A DNA stretch of 64,000 nt from Limosilactobacillus reuteri (GTDB lineage: Bacteria; Bacillota; Bacilli; Lactobacillales; Lactobacillaceae). The stretch spans positions 1,911,001 to 1,975,000 of the forward strand of contig NZ_CP139478.1 in assembly GCF_034259105.1 (NCBI RefSeq), given 5' to 3'. The notes under the pieces are model-generated. The model made no database searches. It was given only the letters and a program-made list of their open reading frames with translations, and was not told the DNA's origin. Position 1 is the first letter of the stretch; the number at the start of each line of letters is the position of its first letter. Position numbers and translations under genes: made by a program. This document shows, in pieces, positions 45,451 to 55,336 of this stretch.

Positions 45451-47006
45451 TTATCCTGCAATTAATACTTCTGTTACCAACAATCCACCACCAAAGATTA
45501 AAACAAAGACAACTACCGGCCACACGAAACGCAGCCAATGGGAATATCGCATATCAAGCATTTGCAAAGTTGCCATTACTAATCCAGTTGGTGCTAAGAA
45601 TAACATTGCATATTGCCCAAATTGATATGCAGTAACAACCGTATATCGTGGAATATGAACCGTATCAGCTAGTGGAGCTAAAATTGGCATTGCTAGCACT
45701 GCTAAACCAGATGATGATGGAACGATAGAGCCTAAGACAAAGAATACCAACATCATCACAATAATGAAAAATGATCCGTTCATATGCGCAACCATTTTTG
45801 AAGAAGCATAGAGAATTGTATCAGAAATATAGCCATCATTAAGCACTTTATTAATTCCCCGTGCCAAACCAATAATTAATGACACACCGACTAAGCTAGC
45901 TGCTCCATCAGAAAAAGCTGTTGTAGTCTTATATTCGCCTAAACCGTCTTGGCGCCCGAAACAAGTTAAAAACATAATAATAATAGCAATTGTTAAGAAA
46001 GCTGATGCCATATTAGGAAAGGCCCATCCTTTGGCCATTACTCACCAAATCATAATTGGGAAAGCACAAGCAAATAAAATTAAAATAATTTTCTTTTTTA
46101 AAGTAAACCGCTGATCTTTTTCTTCGCTAGTAGTCATTCCCCCCACATTTGATCAAATTTGTCCCGGTCATCATAGGAATAGGAAAACTGTGGATTCTGT
46201 TGTACTTTGCGTGCATACCAATGCAAGTAAAATAATAAACAAGTAACTGCAATAACCAAACCAAAAATTCGTCCTGCCATTCCTTGCGTAAAAGTTGTCC
46301 CAGCAGCATTTGACGCAATTACAACTGAAAACGGATTGATTACTGAAAATGTTGTTCCAAGCGAACTTGCTAAGAAACTAGCCCCAACACAAACAATTGA
46401 ATCATAACCCATCGCAATAAAAACTGGGGCTAAGATTGGATAAAAGGCAACCGCTTCTTCTTCAATCCCACATAGGGTTCCGCCAAGTGCTAGTAAAACT
46501 GTTACGAGGAACACTAAAATAAATTCTTTCCCCTTAGTTTTGGTAGATAGCGCGGCTAGCCCAGATTCAAAGGCTCCACTTGCTTTAACAACACCAATCA
46601 AACCACCTAAGACTAAGATAAAAATCATAATATCAACTGATTCTATCGTACCATCGACTATACTAGAGAAAATATCGCTGATCGAAGCAGGATGCTGTTC
46701 AAGCCGCTTATAAGTTCCCGGTACTGAAATTGGCTTATTGATTGCACCAGATTTAAACTGGTCGACATCAATCTGAATGTGCAATTTATCTAATGTTGCC
46801 TGTGTTGCCGGATAACTAATTTTTTCTCCAGTTGGTTGTGTTACTTGGAGATGATCATTGACATATGCTAGCTTAGAATAGCTTCCCGCTGGAACAATCC
46901 AAGTCAACATTACTGCAATCACCGTTAGAAAGAATAAAATTGTAAATGCACCTGGCATCTTTAATTTAAACCGATGCTTTTTCCCTGCTGTTGCTTCTCC
47001 CATCAT
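45451..47006 (-). pseudogene. YfcC-family transporter, frameshifted and with an in-frame stop
   Basis: A ~515-codon carrier of the YfcC/ArgR-linked family (putative basic amino acid or C4 antiporter, ~12 spans). The N-terminal part (46134-47006) is followed by a lost base in a six-C run (46139-46144): one extra base joins QMWG to GMTTSEEKDQRF in frame. A TGA (46042-46044) then interrupts before VMAKGWAFPN. The C-terminal part ends at TAA 45451. Two independent lesions. The likely start is ATG 47006 (or 47003) behind GGAG. Confidence 0.85.
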
Positions 47007-47111
47007 CCTCACTCCTTAAGTCTTCTTTCTCCCTTCTATTAATTTTAGCAAGCGTTTTCAACAAACTTCGTAATAAGTCAGATTAATTCAACAAATGCAT
47101 ATTTATTGTTT

Positions 47112-47291
47112 AAAAAGGACTGTGACATAAGTTAAGTTACTTTCATAAAAAGCAAATACGCAGTACAACAATGGCCTCTAACGTCCGGCAAAACCGAACG
47201 TTAGAGGCCTATTGTTGCTTGCGGGGGCTCCCAGAGGCTAGCTTCGCGTCGAAAAACGAAGTCACAAGTGACTTCTGTCTCGCTCCCTTTT
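47112..47291 (-). repeat. Structured intergenic repeat, copy 1
   Basis: A ~180-bp unit nearly identical to 51901-52075 (inverted relative to it). On the minus strand it begins AAAAGGGAGCGAGACAGAAG ~25 bases after the stop of the PGAM gene. It contains GAAGTCACTTGTGACTTC and a long hairpin with arms around GGCCTCTAACG/CGTTAGAGGCC, and ends in GTCACAGTCCTTTT. The remaining bases up to the YfcC start (47007-47111) show nothing else. Confidence 0.85.
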
Positions 47292-47316
47292 AGTATCTTC
47301 ACCTTTATTACTTAGG

Positions 47317-47970
47317 CTACTTATTATATTCAACAATTTCCATATCATTATCAGTCAACGTTGCGCGCGTCAGACTTCCATTTGCCGGGCGCTCAGTTAC
47401 ATCATACTTTCCATGACCAAAACGTTCTACTAAGCTTAAAACAGTATTTCCATGACTTACCCATAAAACATTGGCATCGTCAGGTAAATCAGCGTTACGA
47501 ATTAATTCAATCCCTTTGTCCATTCGTTGCCAGTACTCTTCATTGTTTTCGGCATCATGAAATGGATCAGCATCCTTTAACCAGTCTTTGGCTTGGCCGA
47601 TGGAATATGCGGTTACAATTTCACGGAAGTTCTTAAAGCCATGAGGGGCACCCGCATTGTACCAAGCAAGATCCATATTCGTTCCTTCATATGATCCATA
47701 AAACTCTTCCCGAAAATAAGGAGCGGTGACTGGGTGAGCTACAGAATTAGCGTTATTAAGATTTAAAATCACTTGTGCTGTTTCCATGGCTCGGGAAAGG
47801 TCACTACAAAAGGCACCATCAAAGTGAATATTCTGCAACTTCTCCCCAGCTACCTTTGCATCTTCTTTCCCCTTCATAGTTAGTGGAGAATTACTCCAAC
47901 CTTGCAATTTATTGTAAATATTAAAGAAAGTCTGTCCATGGCGAACAAGATAAATATTCAATTTAGTCAT
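47317..47970 (-). CDS. Histidine phosphatase (phosphoglycerate-mutase-like)
   Basis: A 217-residue protein of the histidine phosphatase superfamily. LVRHGQTFFNIYNKLQGWSNSPLT holds the phosphorylated His, CSDLSRAMETAQ the second motif, and WVSHGNTVLSLVERF the second His. Sequence and length fit broad-specificity phosphatases rather than glycolytic GpmA. The start at 47970 lies behind a GGAGGGA ribosome site. The structured repeat follows the stop. Confidence 0.9.
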   Translation of the reverse strand: MTKLNIYLVRHGQTFFNIYNKLQGWSNSPLTMKGKEDAKVAGEKLQNIHFDGAFCSDLSRAMETAQVILNLNNANSVAHPVTAPYFREEFYGSYEGTNMDLAWYNAGAPHGFKNFREIVTAYSIGQAKDWLKDADPFHDAENNEEYWQRMDKGIELIRNADLPDDANVLWVSHGNTVLSLVERFGHGKYDVTERPANGSLTRATLTDNDMEIVEYNK

Positions 47971-48101
47971 AACAATCCCTCCATAATTTTATTGTACCGC
48001 TTACAAGTCCTTAAAACTATTTAAGAATTAACTTTGAGCTTTAAACACATATTCTTCATATTCTCCACGTAGACTAAAAAATACAGGAGGAAGGAATTAT
48101 T

Positions 48102-48365
48102 ATGAAGCTTAGAGACACGAGTCAACCAAATATTGTTGCTGCTAAGATTATTAATGTTACTCCGAAAAATGTTACCGTAATTACTGAAGAAGGCCACCTG
48201 CTCAAGATTCCATTAACTAAACAATATCGGGAAGATAAAACTTTACGCGCATCATTAGTTGATATTTTGAAAGCAGGGATATGGATTCCAGTAAATAAAA
48301 AGCTTAAAAAATTATTTAGTTACGACTGGCTTTCTGTTCCTGCCTTGGTCCCAGCAAAGAATTAA
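48102..48365 (+). CDS. Uncharacterised protein (87 residues)
   Basis: An 87-residue basic protein with an N-terminal beta-rich half (IVAAKIINVTPKNVTVITEEGHLLKIPLT) and a basic C-terminal half. It has a strong ribosome site (AGGAGGAAGG) and no signal peptide. I do not recognise it. It lies upstream of ltaS on the same strand but ~125 bases apart, so it is probably a separate transcript. Confidence 0.65.
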   Translation: MKLRDTSQPNIVAAKIINVTPKNVTVITEEGHLLKIPLTKQYREDKTLRASLVDILKAGIWIPVNKKLKKLFSYDWLSVPALVPAKN

Positions 48366-48490
48366 GTTTCTTCAATGATTTCCATAAAAGGGATGTTTTA
48401 TAGTAATCTATGATAAAATAATTCTTGATTTGTCGAAATTGGACTTCGATAATCTAGAACAAACCATATTGATTGCGAGGAACATTCCTA

Positions 48491-50620
48491 ATGAAAAAAT
48501 TAAGCAAATTTGTGGATACTAGGATTGGTTTTTTCACCCTCCTAGTTATCCTTTTTTGGTTAAAGACCCTGTTTGCTTACTTTACTGACTTTAAGCTTGG
48601 TGTTACGGGAATTTTTCAATACCTTATTTTAATTTTTAACCCGTTAGCAACCACCTTTTTTATTTACAGTTTAGCATTCTACTTTAAGCGTTCACGGTTC
48701 TTCTACCCAGTTATTATGGGTCTAGACATTGCGAACACATTATTACTTTATTTAAACGTCATCTATTATCGTGAATTTACCGATTTTATGACAATTGCTA
48801 CGATGACAGGTTATTCAAAAGTTAATCAAGGTTTAAGTGGTAGTTCACTTGCCCTCACTAACTTTCATGATGTCTTTTACTGGTTAGATATCGTCGTAAT
48901 TCTTATTTTAATGCTCTGTAAAGTTATCAAATTTGATCCCCGAGCAATTGGAACACGGTTAGCATTCGCATTTAGCTCCGTTGGTCTTGTCTTATTTGGG
49001 GTTAATTTATCTTTTGCGGAAATGAGTCGTCCTCAATTACTTGGCCGGACATTTGATCGTTCTTACATTGTAAAATATCTTGGAATTGATACTTTTACTG
49101 GCTATGATTTAGTAAAATCGCAACATATCAATAACATGCGACAGAGTGCTACTAAACCTGAACTACTGAAAGTTAAGAAATTTACTGATAAGCACTACGC
49201 TCCAGCTAATCCACAAATGTATGGAATTGCTAAAGGACGTAACGTGATTATCATCCACCTTGAAAGTTTCCAACAATTTTTGATTAACAAGAAGATCAAC
49301 GGGCAAGAAGTTACCCCATTCCTTAACTCGCTTTATAATGGCAAGGATACCTACTCGTTTGATAATTTCTTCCATCAAGTCGGTCAAGGTAAAACCAGTG
49401 ATGCGGAAAACCTTTTAGAGACTAGTACATTTGGCTTGCCACAAGGATCTTTATTTGCCACACTCGGAAGCGATAATACCTTCCAAGGCGCTCCAGCTAT
49501 TCTTAATCAACGTGCCGGTTACACGAGTGCTGTTTTCCACGGAAATGTCGCTAGTTTCTGGAACCGCAATAATGTATACAAGAATTTAGGTTATCAGTAC
49601 TTCTTTGATGCTAGTTATTACGATACTTCTGGCGACAAGGCTACCGGATATGGACTTAAAGATAAGTTATTATTCAAAAACTCGATCAAGTATCTCCAAA
49701 GTTTACAGCAGCCATTCTACGCTAAATATATCACTGTTACTAACCACTTCCCTTACACGCTTGATGATGAGGATAAAGATCCAAACTTCCAAACAACTAA
49801 TACCGGGGATAGTAACGTCGATAATTACTTTGTAACAGCTCATTATCTTGATCAATCAATTCAAGAATTCTTTAATTATCTCCAAAAGACTGGGCTTGAC
49901 AAGAAATCAATCATAATGATCTATGGTGACCATTATGGGATTTCAAATAGTGAGAATACTTCCTTAGCAAGTGTTCTGGGAAAGAGTGCCGATGATTGGA
50001 CAGACTTCGATAACGCTCAACTTCAACGTGTGCCGCTAATGTTTGTCATCCCTGGTACGGGTCACGGAAAAGTTTATCATACCTATGGTGGGGAAGTTGA
50101 TGTTCTTCCAACCCTCCTTCACTTATTAGGAATTAGCAGTAAACGCTACATTCAATTCGGAACCGATCTCTTTTCTAGCAAGCATAATCAAGTGGTTGCC
50201 TTCCGTAATCGGGATTTTGTTACGCCAACTTATACTAGTGTGGGCGGAACAATTTACAATAATAAAACTGGTAAAGAAGCTAAACTTACCAAAAAGCAGC
50301 AAGAGAAGTTAAAGAAAGATCAAGATTTTGTAAATGAGGAATTAACCCTTTCTGATTCGCTAAACGAAAAAAATCTCTTGCGGTTCTACCATCCAAAAGG
50401 GTTTAAAAATGTTGACCCAGCTGATTACAATTATTCAAATGGTCTAAAACGAGCACAGCAAATTGAGAAGAAGAAAGGAATTAAATCAACAAGTATTTAC
50501 TCAGAAAATGGAGATCGTTCAACTGTAGATGACTACAGCACTGACGCCCCTGAGCAAAATCATTCTTCCACTGATTCCAACCGTATTAAGATCACTAACC
50601 CAGACGCTAATAATAAGTAG
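48491..50620 (+). CDS. ltaS: Lipoteichoic acid synthase family protein
   Basis: A 709-residue membrane enzyme that polymerises glycerol-phosphate from phosphatidylglycerol. Five N-terminal spans (residues ~12-215) are followed by an extracellular sulfatase-like domain: HLESFQQFLIN (metal Glu), LLETSTFGLPQGS with the catalytic Thr region, YKNLGYQYFFDASYYD, TVTNHFPY and IYGDHYGIS. The Ser/Asp-rich tail (~670-709) is typical. ATG 48491 follows GAGGAAC; an upstream TTG lacks a site. A terminator follows. Confidence 0.93.
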   Translation: MKKLSKFVDTRIGFFTLLVILFWLKTLFAYFTDFKLGVTGIFQYLILIFNPLATTFFIYSLAFYFKRSRFFYPVIMGLDIANTLLLYLNVIYYREFTDFMTIATMTGYSKVNQGLSGSSLALTNFHDVFYWLDIVVILILMLCKVIKFDPRAIGTRLAFAFSSVGLVLFGVNLSFAEMSRPQLLGRTFDRSYIVKYLGIDTFTGYDLVKSQHINNMRQSATKPELLKVKKFTDKHYAPANPQMYGIAKGRNVIIIHLESFQQFLINKKINGQEVTPFLNSLYNGKDTYSFDNFFHQVGQGKTSDAENLLETSTFGLPQGSLFATLGSDNTFQGAPAILNQRAGYTSAVFHGNVASFWNRNNVYKNLGYQYFFDASYYDTSGDKATGYGLKDKLLFKNSIKYLQSLQQPFYAKYITVTNHFPYTLDDEDKDPNFQTTNTGDSNVDNYFVTAHYLDQSIQEFFNYLQKTGLDKKSIIMIYGDHYGISNSENTSLASVLGKSADDWTDFDNAQLQRVPLMFVIPGTGHGKVYHTYGGEVDVLPTLLHLLGISSKRYIQFGTDLFSSKHNQVVAFRNRDFVTPTYTSVGGTIYNNKTGKEAKLTKKQQEKLKKDQDFVNEELTLSDSLNEKNLLRFYHPKGFKNVDPADYNYSNGLKRAQQIEKKKGIKSTSIYSENGDRSTVDDYSTDAPEQNHSSTDSNRIKITNPDANNK

Positions 50621-50641
50621 TAAAGGTACAAAATAGAATAG

Positions 50642-50686
50642 TAGAGTCTAGCAGAGCACTGTGTTCTACCTAGGCTCTATTTTTTA
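50642..50686 (+). terminator. Terminator after ltaS
   Basis: TAGAGTCTAG (50642-50651) pairs with CTAGGCTCTA (50670-50679), followed by six T residues. Confidence 0.8.
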
Positions 50687-50777
50687 AGTTTAAGCTAATT
50701 TCAGTCATCTAAACTTTCTCTCCATTAATAAAAGTGATATTGTTAATCTGTACACAAAGAATAATGGAGGGATTTTT

Positions 50778-51899
50778 ATGGTTGAAGAATTTGGCTCACC
50801 ATCATCTTACATTCAAGGTAAAGGTGTTCTTTTTGAAAGTGATAAGTATCTTAAAAACTTTGGCACAAAGCCATTATTATTGGCTGGCGAAACAGTCTAT
50901 AAAATTGTAGGTAAGCGTTTTGAACAGTATCTTCAAGAAAACGGTTATGATGTCACCCGTGTTCAATTTAATGGTGAATCATCCACTAACGAAGTAAACC
51001 GGGTCACAGAAATTGGTAAAGAAAATAATGTAACCGTCGTTTATGGTCTTGGTGGTGGTAAAACAGTTGATACTGCCAAAGCGATTGCCGATAATCTCCA
51101 TCTACCAGTTGTAATTATGCCAACGTTGGCTTCTAATGATGCTCCCTGTTCACGCCTTTCGGTAATCTATACTGATGACGGTGTATTTGACCATTATCGT
51201 TTCTACAACCAAAATCCTGACTTGGTCTTAGTTGATACACAAGTTATCGCTAATGGTCCTGTTCGGATGCTAATTTCTGGAATTGCTGATGCTTTAGCTA
51301 CCAATGTTGAAGCACAAGCAGTTGCCAAAGCTAATAGCGATACAATGCTAGGTGAAAAACAAACCCTTGTTGGAAATGCAATTGCTCAAAAATGTGAAGA
51401 AACATTATTTAATTACTCGCACCTAGCTGTAGCTGATGCAGAAGCCCATGTCGTTACACCAGCATTTTCTAATATTGTTGAAGCAAATACGCTAATGAGC
51501 GGTCTCGGTTTTGAAAGTGGTGGTCTATCTGGTGCCCACGCTATTCATGATGGCTTAACAATTTTAGAAGAGACTCATGATTTAACACACGGTGAAAAGG
51601 TCGCATACGGTACCTTAACACAATTAATGTTGGAAGGCGCTGACCAGGAACGTTATAACAAGTACTTCCAATTTATTCTTTCTTTAGGTCTACCAACTAC
51701 TCTTGCTGATCTACATTTAGAAAATGTCACTGATGAAGAATTACTCAATGCTGGAAAAGCCGCCTGTTCAGAACAAGACACCATGGATCGTTTGCCATTT
51801 AAGGTAACACCAGATGACGTGGCTCAAGCATTACGAGCAGTTGATGCATATACTAAACAATATTTAAATAGTCACCATTGTCATCATAGCCAGATGTAA
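50778..51899 (+). CDS. gldA: Glycerol dehydrogenase
   Basis: A 373-residue iron/zinc-type alcohol dehydrogenase of the GldA group, oxidising glycerol to dihydroxyacetone with NAD+. Motifs are YGLGGGKTVDTAKAIAD (NAD binding), MPTLASNDAPCSRLSVIY, and the metal ligands in SGIADALAT, SGLSGAHAIHDGLT and LTHGEKVAYG. The C-terminus carries a short His/Cys tail (SHHCHHSQM). AATGGAGGG precedes ATG 50778. The structured repeat begins one base after the stop codon. Confidence 0.93.
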   Translation: MVEEFGSPSSYIQGKGVLFESDKYLKNFGTKPLLLAGETVYKIVGKRFEQYLQENGYDVTRVQFNGESSTNEVNRVTEIGKENNVTVVYGLGGGKTVDTAKAIADNLHLPVVIMPTLASNDAPCSRLSVIYTDDGVFDHYRFYNQNPDLVLVDTQVIANGPVRMLISGIADALATNVEAQAVAKANSDTMLGEKQTLVGNAIAQKCEETLFNYSHLAVADAEAHVVTPAFSNIVEANTLMSGLGFESGGLSGAHAIHDGLTILEETHDLTHGEKVAYGTLTQLMLEGADQERYNKYFQFILSLGLPTTLADLHLENVTDEELLNAGKAACSEQDTMDRLPFKVTPDDVAQALRAVDAYTKQYLNSHHCHHSQM

Positions 51900-51900
51900 T

Positions 51901-52075
51901 AAAAGGGAGCGAGACAGAAGTCACTTGTGACTTCGTTTTTCGACGCGAAGCTAGCCTCTGGGAGCCCCCGCAAGCAACAATGGCCTCTAACGTTCGGTTT
52001 CGCCGGACGTTAGAGGCCATTGTTGTACTGCGTATTTGCTTTTTATGAAAGCAACTTATGTCACAGTCCTTTTTT
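51901..52075 (+). repeat. Structured intergenic repeat, copy 2
   Basis: Begins AAAAGGGAGCGAGACAGAAG directly after the gldA stop. It contains the palindrome GAAGTCAC-TT-GTGACTTC, then a ~23-bp hairpin (CAACAATGGCCTCTAACGT... with ...ACGTTAGAGGCCATTGTTG) with one G-T pair, and ends GTCACAGTCCTTTTTT. The ends share AAAAGG and a GACAxAAGT motif in inverted order, like weak terminal repeats. It is nearly identical to 47112-47291. Confidence 0.85.
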
Positions 52076-52928
52076 ATTTACCCCATAAGAAATTAATTAA
52101 TGCCTTATCAACTTGAGTATTATTATGAAGTTTCGAATGTTGAGCATCTTTTCCTGTTATTTTTAGAACACGGTATGACTTCGCCCGAGCAGCCACTAGA
52201 TACTTAAGTGACAATGATGATGCATTATCAACAGTACCGTCTGAATGATTACCAACATCACCAATAATATTAAGAACTGCTACTTGACCTTTGGGATAAG
52301 TTTGCCGGACTTCTGTCATTTGACGATATGTGGCATTCATTTCATTTGGCTTTCCGTCTTTATTTAATTTCATTCCAATTGGTTGCCGGATAGCAGCAGG
52401 TACCTGTTTAAAATTCAATCCTGCAAAATGACCTGCGATATCAACCTGTTTTTGTAATTGAGGCATATTCTGATTTTTACCGTTTTGCAACATATAGTAA
52501 ATAATCGAAATATTTCCCAGGGAATGACCAACCATATTAATCTTAGTTATGCGATAGCGTTTCTGTAATGCCTTTACAACATTTGTCGCATATTCGCCAT
52601 GCTTATTAAAATCTAACTGCCTATTGTTATCATAATTTACCTCAACAATTGGATTGATGGCCCCTTTATGCATTGAACCATGAAGGGTAACTTTCCCGTT
52701 ATTAGCAACATCAGCTCGCAGGACTGTGCTCGTTACCCCGGCTTTTTTAGCAGCATTTACCATGTGTTCTTCTGCATGATAACTACTGCCTCCACCATGG
52801 AAAAATAGCGTTGGCGTTGTTGATTGCACATACTTACTATGTTTTTGCTGATGCCAAACTGCCCCACCAATTATTGCCAGGATAACAATTACTATCACTA
52901 CACCAATTTCAATATGGCTTTTTTTCAT
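52074..52928 (-). CDS. DUF915-type alpha/beta hydrolase
   Basis: A 284-residue protein with an N-terminal signal anchor (residues ~7-25) and an extracytoplasmic alpha/beta-hydrolase domain. LFFHGGGSSYHAEEHMV is the oxyanion region, NMVGHSLGNISIIYYML the nucleophile elbow (Ser in GHSLG), and DAQHSKLHNN carries the likely catalytic His. It fits the DUF915/cell-surface hydrolase group of lactobacilli, whose substrates are unknown. ATG 52928 has GGGTGAAATT upstream. It is a single gene. Confidence 0.87.
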   Translation of the reverse strand: MKKSHIEIGVVIVIVILAIIGGAVWHQQKHSKYVQSTTPTLFFHGGGSSYHAEEHMVNAAKKAGVTSTVLRADVANNGKVTLHGSMHKGAINPIVEVNYDNNRQLDFNKHGEYATNVVKALQKRYRITKINMVGHSLGNISIIYYMLQNGKNQNMPQLQKQVDIAGHFAGLNFKQVPAAIRQPIGMKLNKDGKPNEMNATYRQMTEVRQTYPKGQVAVLNIIGDVGNHSDGTVDNASSLSLKYLVAARAKSYRVLKITGKDAQHSKLHNNTQVDKALINFLWGK

Positions 52929-52995
52929 AATTTCACCCGCTTTTTTGTTTACTTAGATTATAAGTCTAAGAACAATAATGCATTCAAAACTTATT

Positions 52996-54207
52996 TTAAT
53001 GCAGGAGACGTTGCCAAAAGTTTCCACGGCGAACATCATTAGCACTATATAGAGAGTAAGTTAATGGTTCCCCATTAAGCGTTTCTAACTGATCACTCGT
53101 TATCCTTAAACTGCCGACACGTTCACCTTTCCAAATAGGTGCTTCTAATTTTTTCTTTTTATATTGTGTTCCAATTGTATAGTCCGTTTTTGTATCATAC
53201 GGACTCCAAATAGTTACTTGTTGTGGCGTGAGTTTCATTGTTTTTTCAACACCATTAGCTACTTTACGTGTTGTTACTGATGATGGAACTTTTATTTTTT
53301 GTAAATGGTCCTCTGTTTTAAGGATCTTATATAAATTCTGAGTAGCCTTAAATCGGTTGTCTTTATTGCTCCCTTTTGAATGTAAGATAACAGTAATGAT
53401 ACGGTGTCCCTGATACTTACCTGTACTTGCAAAACAAGCTCCCGCACTGTCAGAAGTCCCCGTCTTCAAGCCATCAATCGTTACCCCTTTTACAGCGTAC
53501 TGTTCTCCCGGTAACATCTTATTAAGATTTTTTTCAGTCTTAACTTGATCTTTCGCTATTTGAAATTTCACTTCTTTTTGTGCTGTAATTTGTAAAAGTT
53601 CTGGATAATGCTTTACAAAGTATTGCGATAAAATGGCAACATCCCGTGCACTCATCGTATTAGCAGCATTGTTAGGAAGATCAGCTAACTTAAAACTTTT
53701 CATATCTCCATTGTCTAATCCGACTGAATTAACAATATTTGTCTTAGTCATTCCAATTTTTTTGGCTTTTTGCATCATTTTAAGATTAAATTCATCGGTT
53801 CCATCCCCGGTAGCAGTTGCAAGTGCGACGGTTGCTCCATCAGCTGACTTTACAAGGGCTGCATTGATTAATGTCCGAACTGAATAAGATTGACCAGATT
53901 TTAGTCCGATTGAAGAATAAGCAGCATCATTAGAAATAGCCGCAATTTCAGGAGTTATTTTCACTTGAGTATCCCATGAAAGTTGCTTCTGTTGGATTTC
54001 ATCTTCAATTACCAAAATAGTTAATAATTTTGTAATTGAAGCCACTGGAAGAGCCTTATCTACATTTTGCTTATAGATAATTTACCCTGTTGAAGCATCA
54101 GCCATGATCGCTGCAGAAGCATCAATTCGATTATTTGCTAATACGGATTGACTTCCCACCATTAGCATCATGAATAGAGATAAAATAAAAACTGTCAATT
54201 TTTTCAT
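52996..54207 (-). pseudogene. D-alanyl-D-alanine carboxypeptidase (DacA/PBP5 type) with early stop
   Basis: A secreted penicillin-binding carboxypeptidase that trims pentapeptides. The signal peptide begins at ATG 54207 behind GGAG. Then MADASTG is followed by TAA (54082-54084) and, in the same frame, IIYKQNVDKALPVASITKLL. The catalytic SITK, the KSAD(G) motif and LKTGTSDSAG are all after the stop. CAA to TAA is the likely change. A GTG at 54045 could restart translation but the product would lack a signal peptide, so it would stay in the cytoplasm. Confidence 0.88.
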
Positions 54208-54279
54208 AAAATCTATTCTCCTATTTTCTCCAAGTACGGTAAGATAAACTTAATAATAAATAATAAAGGAATTCATTAT

Positions 54280-55334
54280 GGCAGATTGCAAGAAATAACT
54301 TGAACAAAGTTAGTGACGCAGATTACGCAAAAAGATCTCAATTGGTGTGCGCCAGTTTAAACATTTGAGTGGCCTGGAGTTCAAATACCAGTTAATTTGA
54401 ATTAACTCATCATCAGTGATTTCCTCAATCGGTTGACCTTTGGGGATAAAGCGTCGTAGTACTCGGTTGCGATTCTCATTACTGCCCCGTTCATGTGGAG
54501 AATAAGCATGCGCAAAGTAGAGGGGAATCCTGGCCTGCTCTTCAATTAGCTTGTAGTTAGCGAATTCTTTCCCATGGTCAACAGTAAGGGTCTTGAGATT
54601 ATCTTCTAACTGGTTAGCTAATTCTAAAATGGCCTTGGTCATTGAGGTACTATCTCGTCCCTGAAGCCGTTTAACGATGGTAAGACGACTCTTACGCTCG
54701 ACAAACGTAGCTATTGCTTGACCTTTACGCTTTCCAGATAAAACTGTATCTGCTTCAAAGTGACCTGAGGTATGACGGTCAATAACTTCAGCGGGACGAT
54801 CTTCAATGGAACGTCCATGGCTAAAAGTCCCACGGGTTTCTATGGCTCGTCGGCGGCGAATTCCATGGTCAGGTAAATCAGCCACGCCAATATCCAATAC
54901 TCCTTGATCAATCCAGTTGTAGATGGTCTTGTAGGCGATTCTAACTACATGAGCCACTTGTTCAATCGACCATTTTTGGATCTTAATCTTTTCTTCAATT
55001 AATCGCTTGAGGTTAGTCGTTAAGATGGTTTTACGCCCACGATGACTAAGTTTAGCTTCATGATCAGCTTGAGCTTTAACTGCGTGATATTCACCAGTCA
55101 AACGATGAACCTCATTAAAGATCGTGGTTTTACTGAAGCCAAGGTAATCAGCGATGTATTTAAGGGAGCGGTTTTCATAACGAAGAGTTTCGATGACAAC
55201 ACGGTCTTCAAATGATAAAATAGTGGTGCCCATAAAGGTCCTTCTTTCTAATGGAATGTTGTGGTGACACCATTAAAGACCTTTATGGGTTTTTATGTCC
55301 ACTAATATGTTCAACTTAAATTTTACAATCTACC
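54280..55334. mobile_element. IS30-family insertion sequence, type A relative
   Basis: A 1055-bp relative of the 15.4 and 44.4 kb copies with diverged protein but matching ends (left GGCAGATTG; right tip GGTAGATTG, one mismatch). It is flanked by a 4-bp repeat TTAT (54276-54279 and 55335-55338). It lies between the ribosome site AAAGGA (54266-54271) and the ATG (55337) of the next gene. Confidence 0.9.
54310..55233 (-). CDS. IS30-family transposase (type A relative)
   Basis: A 307-residue DDE transposase that is similar to but clearly diverged from the other type A proteins (MGTTILSFEDRVVIETLRYEN at the start). The DDE residues lie in FEADTVLSGK, LTVDHGKEF and RGSNENRNR. ATG 55233 follows AGAAGG. 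Intact. Confidence 0.92.
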   Translation of the reverse strand: MGTTILSFEDRVVIETLRYENRSLKYIADYLGFSKTTIFNEVHRLTGEYHAVKAQADHEAKLSHRGRKTILTTNLKRLIEEKIKIQKWSIEQVAHVVRIAYKTIYNWIDQGVLDIGVADLPDHGIRRRRAIETRGTFSHGRSIEDRPAEVIDRHTSGHFEADTVLSGKRKGQAIATFVERKSRLTIVKRLQGRDSTSMTKAILELANQLEDNLKTLTVDHGKEFANYKLIEEQARIPLYFAHAYSPHERGSNENRNRVLRRFIPKGQPIEEITDDELIQINWYLNSRPLKCLNWRTPIEIFLRNLRH

Positions 55335-55336
55335 TT

